64,000 nucleotides of DNA from Gracilariopsis chorda (taxonomy: Eukaryota > Rhodophyta > Florideophyceae > Gracilariales > Gracilariaceae), in contig NBIV01000065.1 of assembly GCA_003194525.1 (NCBI GenBank), positions 62,001 through 126,000 of the forward strand, given 5' to 3'. The notes beneath the pieces are model-generated. The model was given only the letters and a program-made list of their open reading frames with translations. It was not told the origin of the DNA and ran no database searches. This document shows positions 23,670 through 35,612 of this stretch, piece by piece (within the stretch, counting starts at the first letter, position 1; each line of letters opens with the position of its first letter). The position numbers were made by a program, and so were the translations under genes.

Positions 23670-26144
23670 GTTGTACCTCCGTTGGAAGCATAAAACCGAG
23701 ATCGGGACTCAAACTACTCTGGGCTTTCTAGGCTCCCCCTGCCAGTATCTGCTTGCTGTTAGCTCTGCTGGTAGTGGCTGTTCTCTGGAGTAGCGCATCG
23801 CGCTACACATTTTCGTCGCCTGACCTAAAATCTTGAGACTGTCTCATCTCCCAACACCTTCTTTTCTTGGCGTCATCCGCCGCTGTTTTCGGTTTGTCCG
23901 AGATTTCTACCAGATCGGGTAAGTCTTTAGAGTGCTCAAAGCCGAAGAATAATTCGTGAGTGTTGGACAGCGGCCACAAATCTAGTTCTGATAAGAACTT
24001 TGGTGTTATTCCCAGTGAAAGGAACACGCCTAAACTCTTCCGAGTTTCCCATTTAGCCCATGGCCAAGCATTCAGAACTTTGCAGTCTCAGATTCCTATG
24101 GGCACTGCGTCATCATGGGCGAAAGCCATAGTAGAAGAATTATGCTTTTCATTCCCAGTTGATCCCACGTTTCCGCTGAACGCACTGATCCCAGTGCTCC
24201 CCGCTGCCTTGCCTGATGTGGAGTTCACTCCACTTTCTTCCCTCGCTGGAGAATCGAGCTCCGCAGTATAGAACCACTGATAATGGACAGAAGCAGGTGG
24301 CTAAGCCAGTGACGACCAACGTGGCTACAACAATGGTAGCGGGGTTGCCTGAGAAGTAGATGAGCCTTCATGTTGACGTCTCCCAATGGGCGAGAGTCCG
24401 GCATACGTTAAGAACTTTGTTGTCGCAGAGGTCACTGGCCTATTCCTCAGATTCGTTACCTATGATGGGAACGAGGCTGAGTGCCGTTGGACGGATTTAC
24501 TCGACGCTTGACGCAATAAGTTGATCGTTAAGGTCACAGACCACGCCCAGGCTGCGATGCAACCATGAATCCAGTCGTTCCTTGCGAGTGAGATCCCTTG
24601 CCAGGTATCGCACGAGAAACAACAAATAGGCAATGTCTCTGTTCCAAGAAAGCTCTACGATGTAGATGCAAAGATGGTAGAGTACGACCAGAGGTTCGCC
24701 AAATTGAAGGTTGAAAATCGTGCGCTAAGAAGGCAGGTGGCTTTCCGAATGAAGCATAGGATTGTCCTTCACAACCACGGTATACCATTACGAAAAGCCT
24801 GTGCTTCGAAGTCCAGGAAATAGCGCAGGAGCTCCAAAAATAACCGTGATTCTGATTAGTCTTCTCCCCCGTGTGATGGATCATTCTCTTCTTCCGAGTC
24901 CGATTCGGACTTCCGCAAGCACAATCTCGCTGAGATTAACCCAGCTAATAGGCATTAAAAGGTCTTAGTATAAAATATATACCAGTTGGATAACCATAAC
25001 ACAAGTGAGAGTTCGAAAGCCAAGCGACTTGTCGCTTCAATGGTCAAGTGGTTCAACATCACTATGGCCAACTGCCGATTCGACAGACGGACTCTATGTC
25101 AAACTTGGCATCATTTGCTGCGTTAACACCCGAGCCGAACAAAAATGGCACCCCTTAGGGGGTGGAATAGTTGGTTATGCCGTACTCCTTCTCAGGCAAG
25201 GCCCGTATCTCTTACAGAGGCCCCTGCATCTTCATGCAGTAGATGATTTCTGGGTATGATAAAGAGTTGGCTGCAGGCCAGTCAATGGCTGCTAAGCAGC
25301 TGCTTGAAGGATGAGTTCGTCCAAGACTTGGTGCGTGACCACAGGTCACTTCGCCAACGATCAGAAAAGATGGCACAGACTTTCGGACAGCGTGCAAGAT
25401 TAAAAAACGCCAGTGTTGGCGAAGTGTATGCATAAGAGAAGCAGATTGCTTCCTTCATCGATGGCCTGCTGCCGAGTCTAGTGTCATGTGTAGGGATGGT
25501 TTTCCAAGCGATCCAAGCTACACAGGTGGCACGACAGAAGCGGGTTCGCCTTCTACGGAAGTTCCGTTAGGACAGGGCGACGCCACTCTAGCTATAGATT
25601 CAAACTATGGTCCTGGTCTTAAGAAATTGACACAAACCAAACGAATCGATTGTGATGACCGAAAGGGAGGTGCACAGGACCAATTTGGTGACAGACCTGC
25701 CACTGGCGAAGACAGGTATCTCTGTGTGACCATAGACCACCATTTCTCAGACTCCCCGTGGATAAATCTATCCATGCGAGCACAAGCTTGACAGAGGATC
25801 ATGGAGGCCCTTCCAGAACGAGTAGCATCCCTGCCGAAAATGATGGATTTATCGCGAACCTAACACCCACTAGGCGTAACTAAGCGATTATTGGTGCAGA
25901 AGCTAATTCAGCTGCCCGTTCCCAAGTTCTTTTTAAGAACAAGAATGATCTGCTGGGTCCACTGAACAAGTCACGCCCTTGAGGGACGACTTTTCTTCGC
26001 TTGAGGAACCGAGTTCTGGAGACAAGGGTGACGAATATGTCAGGAAGTGTCTAAAGGACATATATGTGAGAGTATCTGAACAGCCAAAAGATCCATTTCA
26101 ACCACACATTTGCAGCCTGGGTGGGCTTCAAGAGAGCTGAAGCC

Positions 26145-26460
26145 GTGGAACTACTCACAGTATTGGATACAGGACCCGCTTTTAACGTCATACCCTAGGA
26201 TGCAGTTCAATAACTGACGACTACGCCATCGGCGCAGAAGTGTATTGCCTAAGAACGCAAGAGGGCATGCCTTACGAATACGAAGTACGACCATCATGAC
26301 AGTTAACATCGCAGAACATATGGGACACGGGCCATTTTGCTCGCTGAACTTTTGAGAGCTGACGTAATCCTGGGATGTGATTACATCGATAAGCAAGTGG
26401 ATGCGAACTATCCCCGGAAGGGAGATTTGTATATGAGCAATCAATCATCTGTGGCGGTAT
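26145..26460 (+). pseudogene. Element B protease remnant
   Basis: Near 26155 the plus strand reads LLTVLDTGPAFNVIP, an aspartic protease active site (DTG). Later, after frame changes, it reads VILGCDYIDKQVDA, matching the LILGCDFCDRFVDA block of element D. Dead. Confidence 0.55.
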
Positions 26461-27128
26461 AACGGAGACCAGCATTGACCTGGTGTTACACGCCTCCGAA
26501 GAGTGAAGCTCGGAAGCTGAAGAAAGATGCCCTTTGCAACTGTTTACCCATCAACGTCGCCAGGTAGATCAGCGTGGGCCCCAGGTCACAGACCTTCGTT
26601 CTAACGTGATGTATTGATAGAGAAAGCGTCTTAATACAGCCAGAAAAGAAACGCTTCGAGAGGTAGTGGACCTGGTTGACCAATGGGGTTGTGACCGTTT
26701 GCATGAATAAACCCTTTCAGCTCATCGTGAGGAACTAAGCTGATCACGAATTGACCGTCTGTAAATGACGCTTTCTTGGTCTTGCAGTTCTGCAACGTCC
26801 CTCGGACGTTGTTTCCAATGTGATCGAACCCAGTCAGGACCCGATGAAATGTGGTGAGGCACAGCCGAGAACGGCTCCCAACATCCAAAAGTCGCGAGCG
26901 ACTCAGGCTGAAACGAATCCACTGGATTCCCTCGACTTGGAACAAGTACCAGAAAATATGCGTTGCATCATGAATAAAATGCGGAGCAACCATAAGGATA
27001 CTTGTAGCCGTAGGATCGGAGAGATCCGGGGACCATCCAATAGGGTCACGTTGGTTGCATGGGCAACTCCAGTACACTTTGAACCCTAAAGGGCAGGGCC
27101 TAGGATCACATAGCATGAGCTCAACGAA

Positions 27129-27611
27129 GTGAAGCAGAGGCTTGGAGGCTGGGTTATCGAACGCGCGATATCAGAATGGGCAAGCCCATTTGCCTTCGTT
27201 CCGAAACCGGAAGGTAGCTCACGCTTCTGCACAGATTATTGGCGTCTCAACGCCTACCCTCTTCTCCACTTAGACGAGTGTCTAGACAGCCTGGGCAATG
27301 GTGCGTTCTTCATAATGATGGATTGAAATAGTGGATACTGGCAGCTGCTCGTTGCAACCGAGGATCAGGACAAGATGACATTCACATTTCTCGCTGAAAC
27401 ATGTTGGTTCGTTATCATGCCCTTTGGGCTATGCAATGCCCCGGCCATATTCCAACGTATCGTAGACATTCTACAAGCATGGTATAAACCACAGCACTGC
27501 CTGTTGGACATAGATGACATTATCATCTTTTCAGAGACCGTAGAAGACCATGTACGGCATGCTGATAAGATCCTCACCATTCTAGAGAAAGCGGTAATAA
27601 AGCTGATGTGA
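27129..27611 (+). pseudogene. Element B reverse transcriptase remnant
   Basis: Blocks in order: WASPFAFVPKPEGS, FCTDYWRLN, GYWQ, MPFGLCNAPAIFQ and IDDIIIFS. The YLDD box is read DIDD, so the two Asp remain but the Tyr is lost. Stops at about 27325 and 27609. Confidence 0.7.
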
Positions 27612-27699
27612 AAGACGTGTCACTTTTCTCAGCATTCAGTCGACTATAATGGCCAAGTGATACGTAGCCGCCAAGAACCTGGAGGTTCTTATAAAGGTG

Positions 27700-29016
27700 A
27701 CCTCGCCTACAGCGCCGATTAAAGTGTAGTCTTTACTCGGGATGTGCAGCGAATAATGAATGATTCTGAAAAAGCAACGCAGCTCTTGCCGTGTTTGACG
27801 GGAAAAGCGTTAGACTTCTACTAAAAAACCCACGCATACGAGGGACAGTTGATCGAAGAAGCATATGACTACGCCGCTGTGAAGCAAGTCATGATTGAAG
27901 AATTTTCTGAAGTCGTCAGTCAGGAAGAGTACACCCGAAGAGCTATGAATTGTAGGCTCCGTCCATTGGACATAGTTTGTTCTCTGAAAGATATGGATGT
28001 GGCTTTCAAGAAGGCTAACTTCAACGATGAAGCTAAGCTTGGACTGCTAAGAAATGCAGTCATGGAACATATGGACATGGCTCAATAAGTGTTGCTGAGA
28101 GGTGCAAGTGATTACGAGTCAATCAAGCGTACCATTCGGGATTACGTTCGTTGCCTTGAAACTTTTAGTGAAGCCTATATTGGGAAGGGGAGGGGGAGAA
28201 GGCAAGCGACCACACGCTACGAGAGTTCTCCGTCGTCCCGAACAAAACGTAGAGTCACTAGAAAACAAGGAAAAAGAACTCACATCTCAGATAGCGGAAT
28301 TTACTGTTTTCGTTAAGAAGAAACAAACTTCGAACGATGAGAGCAATGTTCTTGTCCCTTCATTCTGTCCCAAGCCGGGACATGGCGCGAACAGCTGTGA
28401 CAAAAATCCTCACCGCAATACTGGATACCCACGATGTGGGAAGATAGGGCACTCAAAAACTACATGTTGGTCAAAGCCGCAGATGCCAGAGCCCGCCATC
28501 GCCACTAATGACACACATATGAAAGTAGAAGCAGACAAACCGAAAGACTCTGGAAAGGATAAAGAGTACATGGTGGAGATAGTGACGGAAGAAGTTGAAG
28601 AAGAAGAGATTGTCAATGCTACGAAGAGAGACGCTGAAGGCAGTGCACTGCCAAAGAAGCCAAAGACGGGAAGAATGGCCGTGAAGGAGTTGCTCAACCC
28701 TCAAACCGGCCCTGTCATTGACCTCACGAAAGGTCTACCGAGCCGAAAGAGAGTTAAGGCCAAACTTTGCAAACCGGCCCGAAAAAAGTCCCAGAGGGCT
28801 CGAAAAGATGGAGTTTCAGACTTTGAGGGGAGGTGCAATGTACTTATCGAGCTGGCAAAAGCTTCATATGGTCTCAAGTTTGGCCAGCTGCTCCGTGGTG
28901 ATGCTGATGAGGCAAAAAGACAGATTCAAAAACTGTTTGTGAAGAATGCTATAATTCAGAAGGATGCCGTCGCGCACAAACCTGGAACTATCAGAACATT
29001 AAAAGTTGTGAAGTAG
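27700..29016 (+). pseudogene. Element C gag
   Basis: Two frames are needed: 27849-28088, then 28102-29016. The second part has two decayed zinc knuckles around 28366-28470. In each the first Cys of CCHC is missing, but CGKIGHSKTTC keeps the rest. A Lys/Glu-rich tail follows. It ends in a TAG at 29014 and the protease continues in the same frame, so gag and pol may have been one frame with a stop between them, or a mutation separates them. Confidence 0.65.
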
Positions 29017-29517
29017 AAGCTATTCGGAACTAAAGTCAATGCACTGCTAGACTCAGGAGCAGTGCCAAACCTTCTCTGCAGTTCTCTGATGGAAGAACTT
29101 ACGCTCTCACCGGAAGCAACCACGAGGAAGAATAAAGTCGGCAACGGAAGTACAAGTGTAGCACGAGACGTCGTGAAAGCCGTTCCTGTACTGTTAGGTG
29201 AATCAAGGACCTTGCTAAACTTTCTGGTTGTAGATGACCCACCGGTGGACGTGATTATCGGTTCCCCGGCCTTAGAGGGCATTCAAGCTTGCATCGACAT
29301 GGGGATTCATACTGTGACCGTGACTATAGAAGAAGAAGAATCCGTATTAGATCTCGAGTATGACGAACGCATCCCTGATTTGGAAGGATCCGAGACTGAT
29401 AGTGAGGATTTCCCTTCAGACTCAGAAATCTATCGAGCGTATTCCAGCTCGGAAAGTGATGAGGTGCAAGAGCTGGTTGTAGCTCTAACAAGGAGATCGA
29501 ATCACACCGGACAATGA
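29017..29517 (+). pseudogene. Element C protease
   Basis: Active site LLDSGAVPNLL near 29044-29076 and the conserved later block VIIGSPAL near 29254. The C-terminal part is very acidic (Glu/Asp/Ser, about 29330-29480). Same frame as the upstream gag. Confidence 0.65.
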
Positions 29518-29729
29518 ATAGTGACGATGAAGGGGAAGGGAACACTCCCCTGCTATTACAAGAAGATGAAGATAGTGATATTGAGGAAGAGGACCTACAT
29601 ATGCTAACCCTGAACGAAGAGAAAGAAGACCTAAAATATGCATCACTTGCGACAAAGCTCAAGCATCTTTCGTAACGGGCACAGAGGCAGCTCTCTGCAA
29701 CATTTATAGACTCGAACGCCGTTGCTTGG

Positions 29730-30577
29730 TCCCTGGAGGACCTCAGACCTGCCGATGTCCCTGTCAAGCATTCTTTTGAGCTAAAGGATCTAGAACCTCT
29801 AACGTTTAGGGCAAGACGTCTCCTACCGCGACATAACGATTTTGTAAGGAATGAGATCGACAAAATGCTTTGTGCAGGAATCATCACACCCGCAAACGCT
29901 GCCTGGTCTTTCCCCATTTTATTCGCGACAAAGAAGGATGGATGCCCGAGATTTTGCGTGGACTACCGCGTATTGAATGCCAGAATGAAGTCCGATCGAT
30001 GGCCATTACCACACATAGAAGAAGTATTTGATGACCTTAGTGGATCCTCATTATTTACAAATTTAGATTTGTTTTCAGGATATTGGCAAGTGAAGATGGC
30101 CGAGGAGTGCAAAACGATGACGAATTTCATCTGCAGATTCGGTACATTCAAGATTGAAGTCATGCCATTCGGATTGATCAAAGCACCTGCCACATTTCAA
30201 AGAATGATGGACGCCGTCCTGAAAGACTTATCCTTCGTCCATGTATACTTGTATGACGTTTTATTCTTCTCCGAAAATGTAGAGGATCATCTGATGCATT
30301 GCGAAAAAGTAATTGACAGGGTTGCCTCCCACGGGTTGAAGATTAGGCTGACTAGGTGTACTTTTGCGCAGCCTTGAGTGAAGCTTTTGGAACACATCAT
30401 CGGCAAAATGAGATTCGCGACGGACCCAGAGAAGATCAATGCTATACAGGAAGCCTCACACCCAACCTTCGCGACGGAGCTAAGAAGTGTCCTTGGATTG
30501 GCCAGTTACTATCGACGATTTATACCTACGTTCGCTAAAGCATCGGCTGCCTTGCATGAGGCCACATCACCAAGATA
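29730..30577 (+). pseudogene. Element C reverse transcriptase
   Basis: Blocks FCVDYRVLN, LFTNLDLFSGYWQ and MPFGLIKAPATFQRMMD. The catalytic box at about 30247-30258 is YLYD instead of YLDD, so the first Asp is replaced by Tyr. TGA at 30375 is followed in another frame by the connection domain with LGLASYYRRFIP. Confidence 0.75.
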
Positions 30578-30589
30578 AAGTGGCGCTGG

Positions 30590-31267
30590 ACCCAAGAAAT
30601 GGCAGAAGCTTTCGTATGTCTCAAGGCGAAGCTGGTGAAACCCCCTGTTCTAGGGTTTCCAGACTTTGATGAACCTTTCATAGTCGAAACAGATGCATCC
30701 AGCGTTTCCATAGGGCCAGTCCTTTCTCACAAGAGAAAAGGAAAGCTACATCCGGTACAGTTTGCTAGTCGTACGATGACCGCCACTGAGAAACGTTATT
30801 CAGCCTGTGAACGCGAAGCGTCAGCCGTCATCTTTGCGCTGAAAAATTTTCATGTTTACTTGCTATCTTCTCTCTCACTCACACTCATTACTGATCATCA
30901 GTCCTTGCAGTATGCGTTTAGAAAACAGGATATCCACGGGAGACTTGCAAGATGGATGGATTTTCTTTCGGAATATGAGTTTGAGATAAAGTACAGGCCA
31001 TGGGCAAGTAATCGTGTTGCAGATTACTTGTCGCGTATACAGATATCTGCAGATCAAAACACAGATGAACCCGTAATGGTAGTTTCTTCGCAAGAACTGA
31101 TATTCGAAGACTTAGAGCAATTCCTTGTTGATACAGGGAACTACATCTTGAGATTGACATTTAAAGCTAAAACTCCCCTTGCACGTCGCAAGATCAAGAG
31201 GACGCTAAGAATTATATGGTATGGAACGAAAGACTCTTTCTTAGAACGAAGAAAGGGGTCTTTGTGA
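30590..31267 (+). pseudogene. Element C RNase H
   Basis: FIVETDASSVSIG (catalytic Asp), CEREASAVIFAL (catalytic Glu) and LITDHQSLQYAF (catalytic Asp) are all present. Ends with ASNRVADYLSR, the usual RNase H boundary. Mostly intact within its frame. Confidence 0.75.
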
Positions 31268-32316
31268 TACCGGGGTTAGGAAAGGGACTACAAATCTTAA
31301 GGAGTTTCCATGATGATATTGGACACTGGGACGTTAATAGTACCAAGAAATTTGTGCTAGAACGTTACTGGTGGCCAGAGGTATATAAGCATGTTGCGGA
31401 GTACGTGAACAGTTGTGATGGGTGCCAGTCAGCTAAGCATGTTCCGACGTATCGAACTGCGCTCCGATACCCCTTGACGGGCTTATTTCATACGTTTTAT
31501 ATCGATTTTGGTGGGCCTCTGCCCAAGACAGGCAAGACAAATCGATTCATGATGGTGGGAGTAGAACATGTACCAGGTTAGCCGATTGTGAAGGCCAAAC
31601 CGACATCCACCGCAAATTAAGTGGTTGAATTTCTTAAGGAAGAGATTTTGGCCCCATTCGGCCCACCTCTCGGTGTGATATCTGATAATGATACTAGTTT
31701 TACTGCAAAGGCTCTGTCAGAATTCAATAAAGGCCACGGCATAGCCTGGAAGACGGTGATGGCGTATGCACCAATGTAGAATGGCAGAGCTGAACGGATG
31801 ATTGGCATTCTAAAGAATTCCATGACGAAGAGCATCTTAGAGTGCCAAGATCCTTGGGACGAAGTTCTACAGAAGGTACTGGATGGATACAGGCGCCGTC
31901 ATCTGAAGAATAAGCCTTCTTCATTTGAATTGCTGCATGGTGTTCCCCCACGCATTTCGCAAGATGACCCGTTCCCTCTCGTCATAAGCGGTGGCAACTT
32001 ACATCGTGGGGTGGAATTAGAGTCTGCCTTGCGTCAAAGGGCCACGCGAGCCCTGAAGCATGCAAACTCCCAGCGAGCTGCTAAGGATAAAGTCTTTCAG
32101 ATAAGAAAAGAAGTACTAGTAGCTCGAGGGGCAAGTATGGACAAAGCCAAGAAATGGCCCTCCTTTAAATCCAAATTTTATGGTCCTTGTACAATCATTA
32201 GAGCTAAGCATCCTGCTTATACTCTAAGTTCAAGAGATGGAAAGATAAGCAGGAGTCCTATTCACGCTCGATGCTTGGTCCCATATGTAAGAAGACCAAC
32301 GATTCCGGAGAACTGA
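31216..32316 (+). pseudogene. Element C integrase
   Basis: The HHCC zinc domain is readable around 31310-31440, ending in the pair CDGCQSAK. The core has FYIDFGGPL (first Asp), VISDNDTSF (second Asp) and NGRAER (Glu), so the DDE triad is kept. Stops at 31579, 31618 and 31777 break the frame; the last is a TAG just before NGRAER where Gln is usual. The C-terminal part ends at 32316. Confidence 0.75.
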
Positions 32317-32469
32317 AAGGAGGGTTAACACGGATGAGTAATTGGCTAAACAAATATAGTATAAAACCTTGATATATGAACTTAGGAAAGCAGATGCATA
32401 CATGCAATTTGTGCGCAGTTTATTGAATCAATGCATAAGGGTAGAAGGACTAGCCTTTTCTGAAGAACC

Positions 32470-33360
32470 TGAAGTGCAACCCTCTTGAGGGAGGTTTCCA
32501 TGGACTTGGTGTTTTTGCCGCTTTCGCGTGTTTATGATTATTACCGCCATTAGAGGGCGTCTCAGCCCTCAGCGGATCCGCACTGTGCACCAGGTGCACA
32601 GCTGTGCATGCGCCGTGTGCCGCCCAAGGCGTGAGTGGACAACGTGTGACACGGATAGTCAAGAGGAGGTTGGCACCACAGTGTGGGCATTTAGTTAATT
32701 TATATTTATTGTTTATAATTTATCTACGCTACAGTAGGGGGATTACTACACTATATAGTGGCTCGGCGACCCCGCCCTGACACTGAGTAAACTTCCCCAA
32801 CCAGGGTTCTTAGGTCTAAGTCTTTTCCGCTTTCGCGAGTCTTCTACACTTCTCGGAGGTAAAGCCGCGTTACTAACGGTAGACCTATCCATCCTGCGTC
32901 ACCAGGAGTATCACCGCCTTGGGCATTTGTCACTTAATCCACCACCGCCGTGTTCTCACCCCCGTATAGGGTTCCTTTGTACCTTTTTCCGTGGTCCCGT
33001 TCGACCACACCCCCGTCGCCCCTAATCGGGCATCCTCCGTGTTTCCCCTACCCCACTCTCGTGGTTTCTACCCCTTTCTGTGGTTGCTCGTCACCGCTGA
33101 CGCGTGTCTCTCGTGCCGGTATCCCGTGACGTCTTCCCCCACTTACGTGGACTCGTACTCCTTGGAAGGGCTGCTTTCTCACTCGTGGTGATCCTAATCC
33201 TACCGTTTCAACTCTCCCCGCTTGGCGTGAGGGTGATCCTCGGCTTTACAACCCGACTTCGTGGTGCTCATCCGGAGAGGCTCCGTTCGCTGTGTTACCC
33301 TCCAGAGGGGAAGATCCGAACGTCTTCGTGTGTTGTCCCGCTTGCGGATATTGCACTAAA
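32470..33360 (+). repeat. Element D 5' LTR
   Basis: Starts TGAAGTGCAACCC and ends TTGCACTAAA (TTGCACTACA in the partner). A TATA box (ACTATATAGTGG) lies at about 32750-32758. It is followed by a small hairpin and the CTTCCCCAAC core at about 32791. Same family as solo LTRs 1 and 2. Confidence 0.92.
32750..32758 (+). promoter_or_regulatory. TATA box of element D LTR
   Basis: ACTATATAGTGG within the LTR, downstream of a long AT-rich block. It would place the transcript start near 32780. Confidence 0.55.
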
Positions 33361-33363
33361 AAG

Positions 33364-33376
33364 TGGTCTCCCGACC
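33364..33376 (+). promoter_or_regulatory. Primer-binding site of element D
   Basis: TGGTCTCCCGACC begins three bases after the LTR. The leading TGG fits pairing with the CCA end of a tRNA. The tRNA species cannot be named from this sequence alone. Confidence 0.55.
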
Positions 33377-33475
33377 TAGAATCGGAAACGGTTAGGTTTT
33401 GTATTACCTCTTCTCGGAGATTCACTGTCCAAACTTTTGGTTTCTTACCACTTCGTGGGAGTTTTTGGTCTACAC

Positions 33476-35587
33476 ATGTCTCGGCGACCATCCTCCGCCG
33501 AACCCACTGTCACGCGGAGTCGTTCCGTCAGTGACGTGGAACAGCCAGAGATCTCGAAGGTCCCCGCTGGCCACCCTCGACGTGCCACTTTGAAAGGCAA
33601 GTCGAAGGGTCAAGACTCGTCGAGAGGCCAGAAACCCCCGCCTGAGGCGTTGAAGGACGCTCCCAACTCTGGTGTCGACCCGGCTTCTGCCGATGTAGCT
33701 GCACCCCGGAGGGGAGAACCCGATACCGACGCCCCCCCTAGTGTCCAAGCGCAGCTTGATGAGGTGCGTGAAGCACACAATACCCTCGTGGAGGAGTTTG
33801 AAGTCCTGCGTGTCAGGTTTGATACCTCTTCTATGAAGGATTTGGCTGAGGACATTCACCTTTTAAGGGCGGATGTCAGCACTGTGTTGGAATGTTTTGG
33901 TGGTACTGCCAACTATGTTGAGAATGTGGAAACCCGATTTGATCGTGTCAGTGCCCGTCTGAGGACGTTGGAGCAAACTATCTTGATGGATGACGACGTC
34001 CCGGGTGAGGCCGCTGCTGTCTCGCAAAAAGCGAAGCGCGAGAAGAAAGATTCTACCCGCCGCACTCGTAAGAAGCAGCCCAAGCACGATCCCGACTCGT
34101 CGGATTCCTCCCTGTCTTCACAGGATTCTCACCATTCTGATGGTTCGGTGTCGTCGGATTCTTCGTCGGACAATGATCGTCGCCGACGCCCGTCCCATTC
34201 TAAACGGTCTTCTTCCACTCAAGGTGTGATTCGCCCCCGGAGGAAGGGGAGGAAACACTTAGGATTGAGGGAACTCAAATGTAATAATCCCCTCTACAAG
34301 AGGTTGGTATCGTACCGATATTATCGGCTTGAGGACTCCTCATTGGATCGTACACCCCGTGGTACGGGTAAGGTGAAGGACCGCATAAAGCGCATGCAGC
34401 TTTCCCTTCGTAACCAGTCCTTTTCTGGAGAAGATCTCATATTGGTGTTAGACTTCCTCGGAAGGTTCGTATCCGAAGCCGACATACTTGGCATGAACAA
34501 AGAATAGGCGTTTATTACCCTACCGTATTTTCTACGTGGCCTCGCCGAGGATCAATACAACTCTGTAAGAGGTTCTTCCCGAGCCTCTGAAGGAGGTGTA
34601 ACGTGCTGGCTGGAAGCGGTTCAGTACCTCTTGCGATCCTACTTGACGAACAAAGCTATTCAAGTGGCTATTCTCGCTTTACGCGATACCCGCCAGAAAT
34701 CTGGAGAGACGGAAACCGAATTCTCGGTACGCCTTAATAAGGCTTTCCACAGGTGTGACAATGTTTACTCCTCTGGAGAGCGCTGCACCATGTACATCGA
34801 TGGATTGGATCCGGCAATCCGTACGCTGGTGGCCCGATATCGGGAGGATCGTCGTAACACCACCTACCTGGAGTTGATTCAACACGCGCAAGCGGAAGGT
34901 GATGCACTTCGAGCTCGTATCCCTGCATCGAAGTCTCGTTCCGCCAAGGCGTTGATGATGGAAGCCACTTCACCGTCTTTATCGCTAGCAGCGAGGGGAC
35001 GCCCTTCAAGGGACTACGATAATGTGTACCTCGCTCAGGCTGGTGCTCAGTCTATTCCGACCACGGCACTGCCGTCCAAGACGGATGCGTCCTACGACAC
35101 AGCTCAGGAGCATTCCCTGCTGTATGTTGACGGACCCTGTTTTCACGGACCTCGCATTACCTATGCGAATGGTGCCCTCCGGCAGATTCGTCCCAGATGG
35201 AAGGATACCCGCCCAGCGGTGAGACACACCGATGCTCGTTCCGGTCAGCTGCCCCCACGCTCTGGAGTCATATGCCACATATGTTACGAACACGGTCACA
35301 TTTCACCGAACTGCATCCTCACTTTGAGAGAAGTAACCCGAGTGATCAGTATCTATGAAGCCCTTACTCCAGCGGAGAAGCAGACCGTTCCGATTGCATC
35401 GTACTTACGAGCGAAAACCTTCCCCTGGAATATCCCGGATACGAACCGGCGACACGCGTTGCTTTCCCCTGCTGAGCAGGTCACTAACCCCCGTCTTGTT
35501 CGACAAGACACCCCCGCTAGTGCTCCACTGCTAGTGGTTCAGGATTCTGAGACCCCACCTCAGGCGGAACGGGTTGAGGAAAACTGA
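33476..35587 (+). pseudogene. Element D gag with one in-frame stop
   Basis: A frame of 703 sense and stop-interrupted codons from ATG 33476 (the upstream in-frame TTG is not needed) to TGA 35585-35587. The N-terminal part is Ser/Arg/Asp-rich with an acidic-basic run (about 34020-34250). The capsid-like domain follows (34440-34960), and a proper CCHC zinc knuckle has Cys600, Cys603, His608 and Cys613 (35273 onward). One TAG at 34505-34507 interrupts the capsid part. The reading continues sensibly in the same frame beyond it (AFITLPYFLRGLAE), so this is a point mutation, perhaps CAG or GAG to TAG. Confidence 0.85.
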
Positions 35588-35612
35588 TTTCGGGAGTCTC
35601 CCCTACGGGAGA
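35578..35612 (+). promoter_or_regulatory. Candidate -1 frameshift signal between gag and pol of D
   Basis: Pol is in the -1 frame relative to gag, and the frames overlap by only 10 nt (35578-35587). GGAAAAC (35578-35584) sits directly before the gag TGA with codon phasing G GAA AAC. After a 12-nt spacer, TCTCCC and GGGAGA form a six-base-pair stem with a four-base loop (35597-35612). This is the general layout of -1 frameshift sites, although the heptamer is not a canonical one. Confidence 0.45.

Larger units (their letters stand above)
22817..27670 (+). mobile_element. Heavily decayed Ty3/gypsy element B (related to D)
   Basis: After the LTR-like segment, gag is hardly readable (23700-26100, many frames). 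A protease remnant lies near 26145-26460 and RT at 27129-27608. Both resemble element D more than A or C: the protease has VLDTG...LGCD spacing and RT reads DECLDSLGNG where D reads DEYIDSLGNA. The sequence switches to element C gag near 27670, so B lacks RNase H, integrase and a 3' LTR. Confidence 0.6.
27670..32330 (+). mobile_element. Ty3/gypsy element C, damaged
   Basis: Readable gag (27700-29016), protease (29017-29517), RT (about 29730-30577), RNase H (30590-31267) and integrase (31216-32316) in gypsy order. GAAAGGAGGG just after the integrase stop looks like a polypurine tract. No 5' LTR is present because it joins B abruptly near 27670, and no clear 3' LTR follows within the 140 bp before element D is inserted. 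Its 3' part may continue beyond D; see the findings. Confidence 0.75.
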
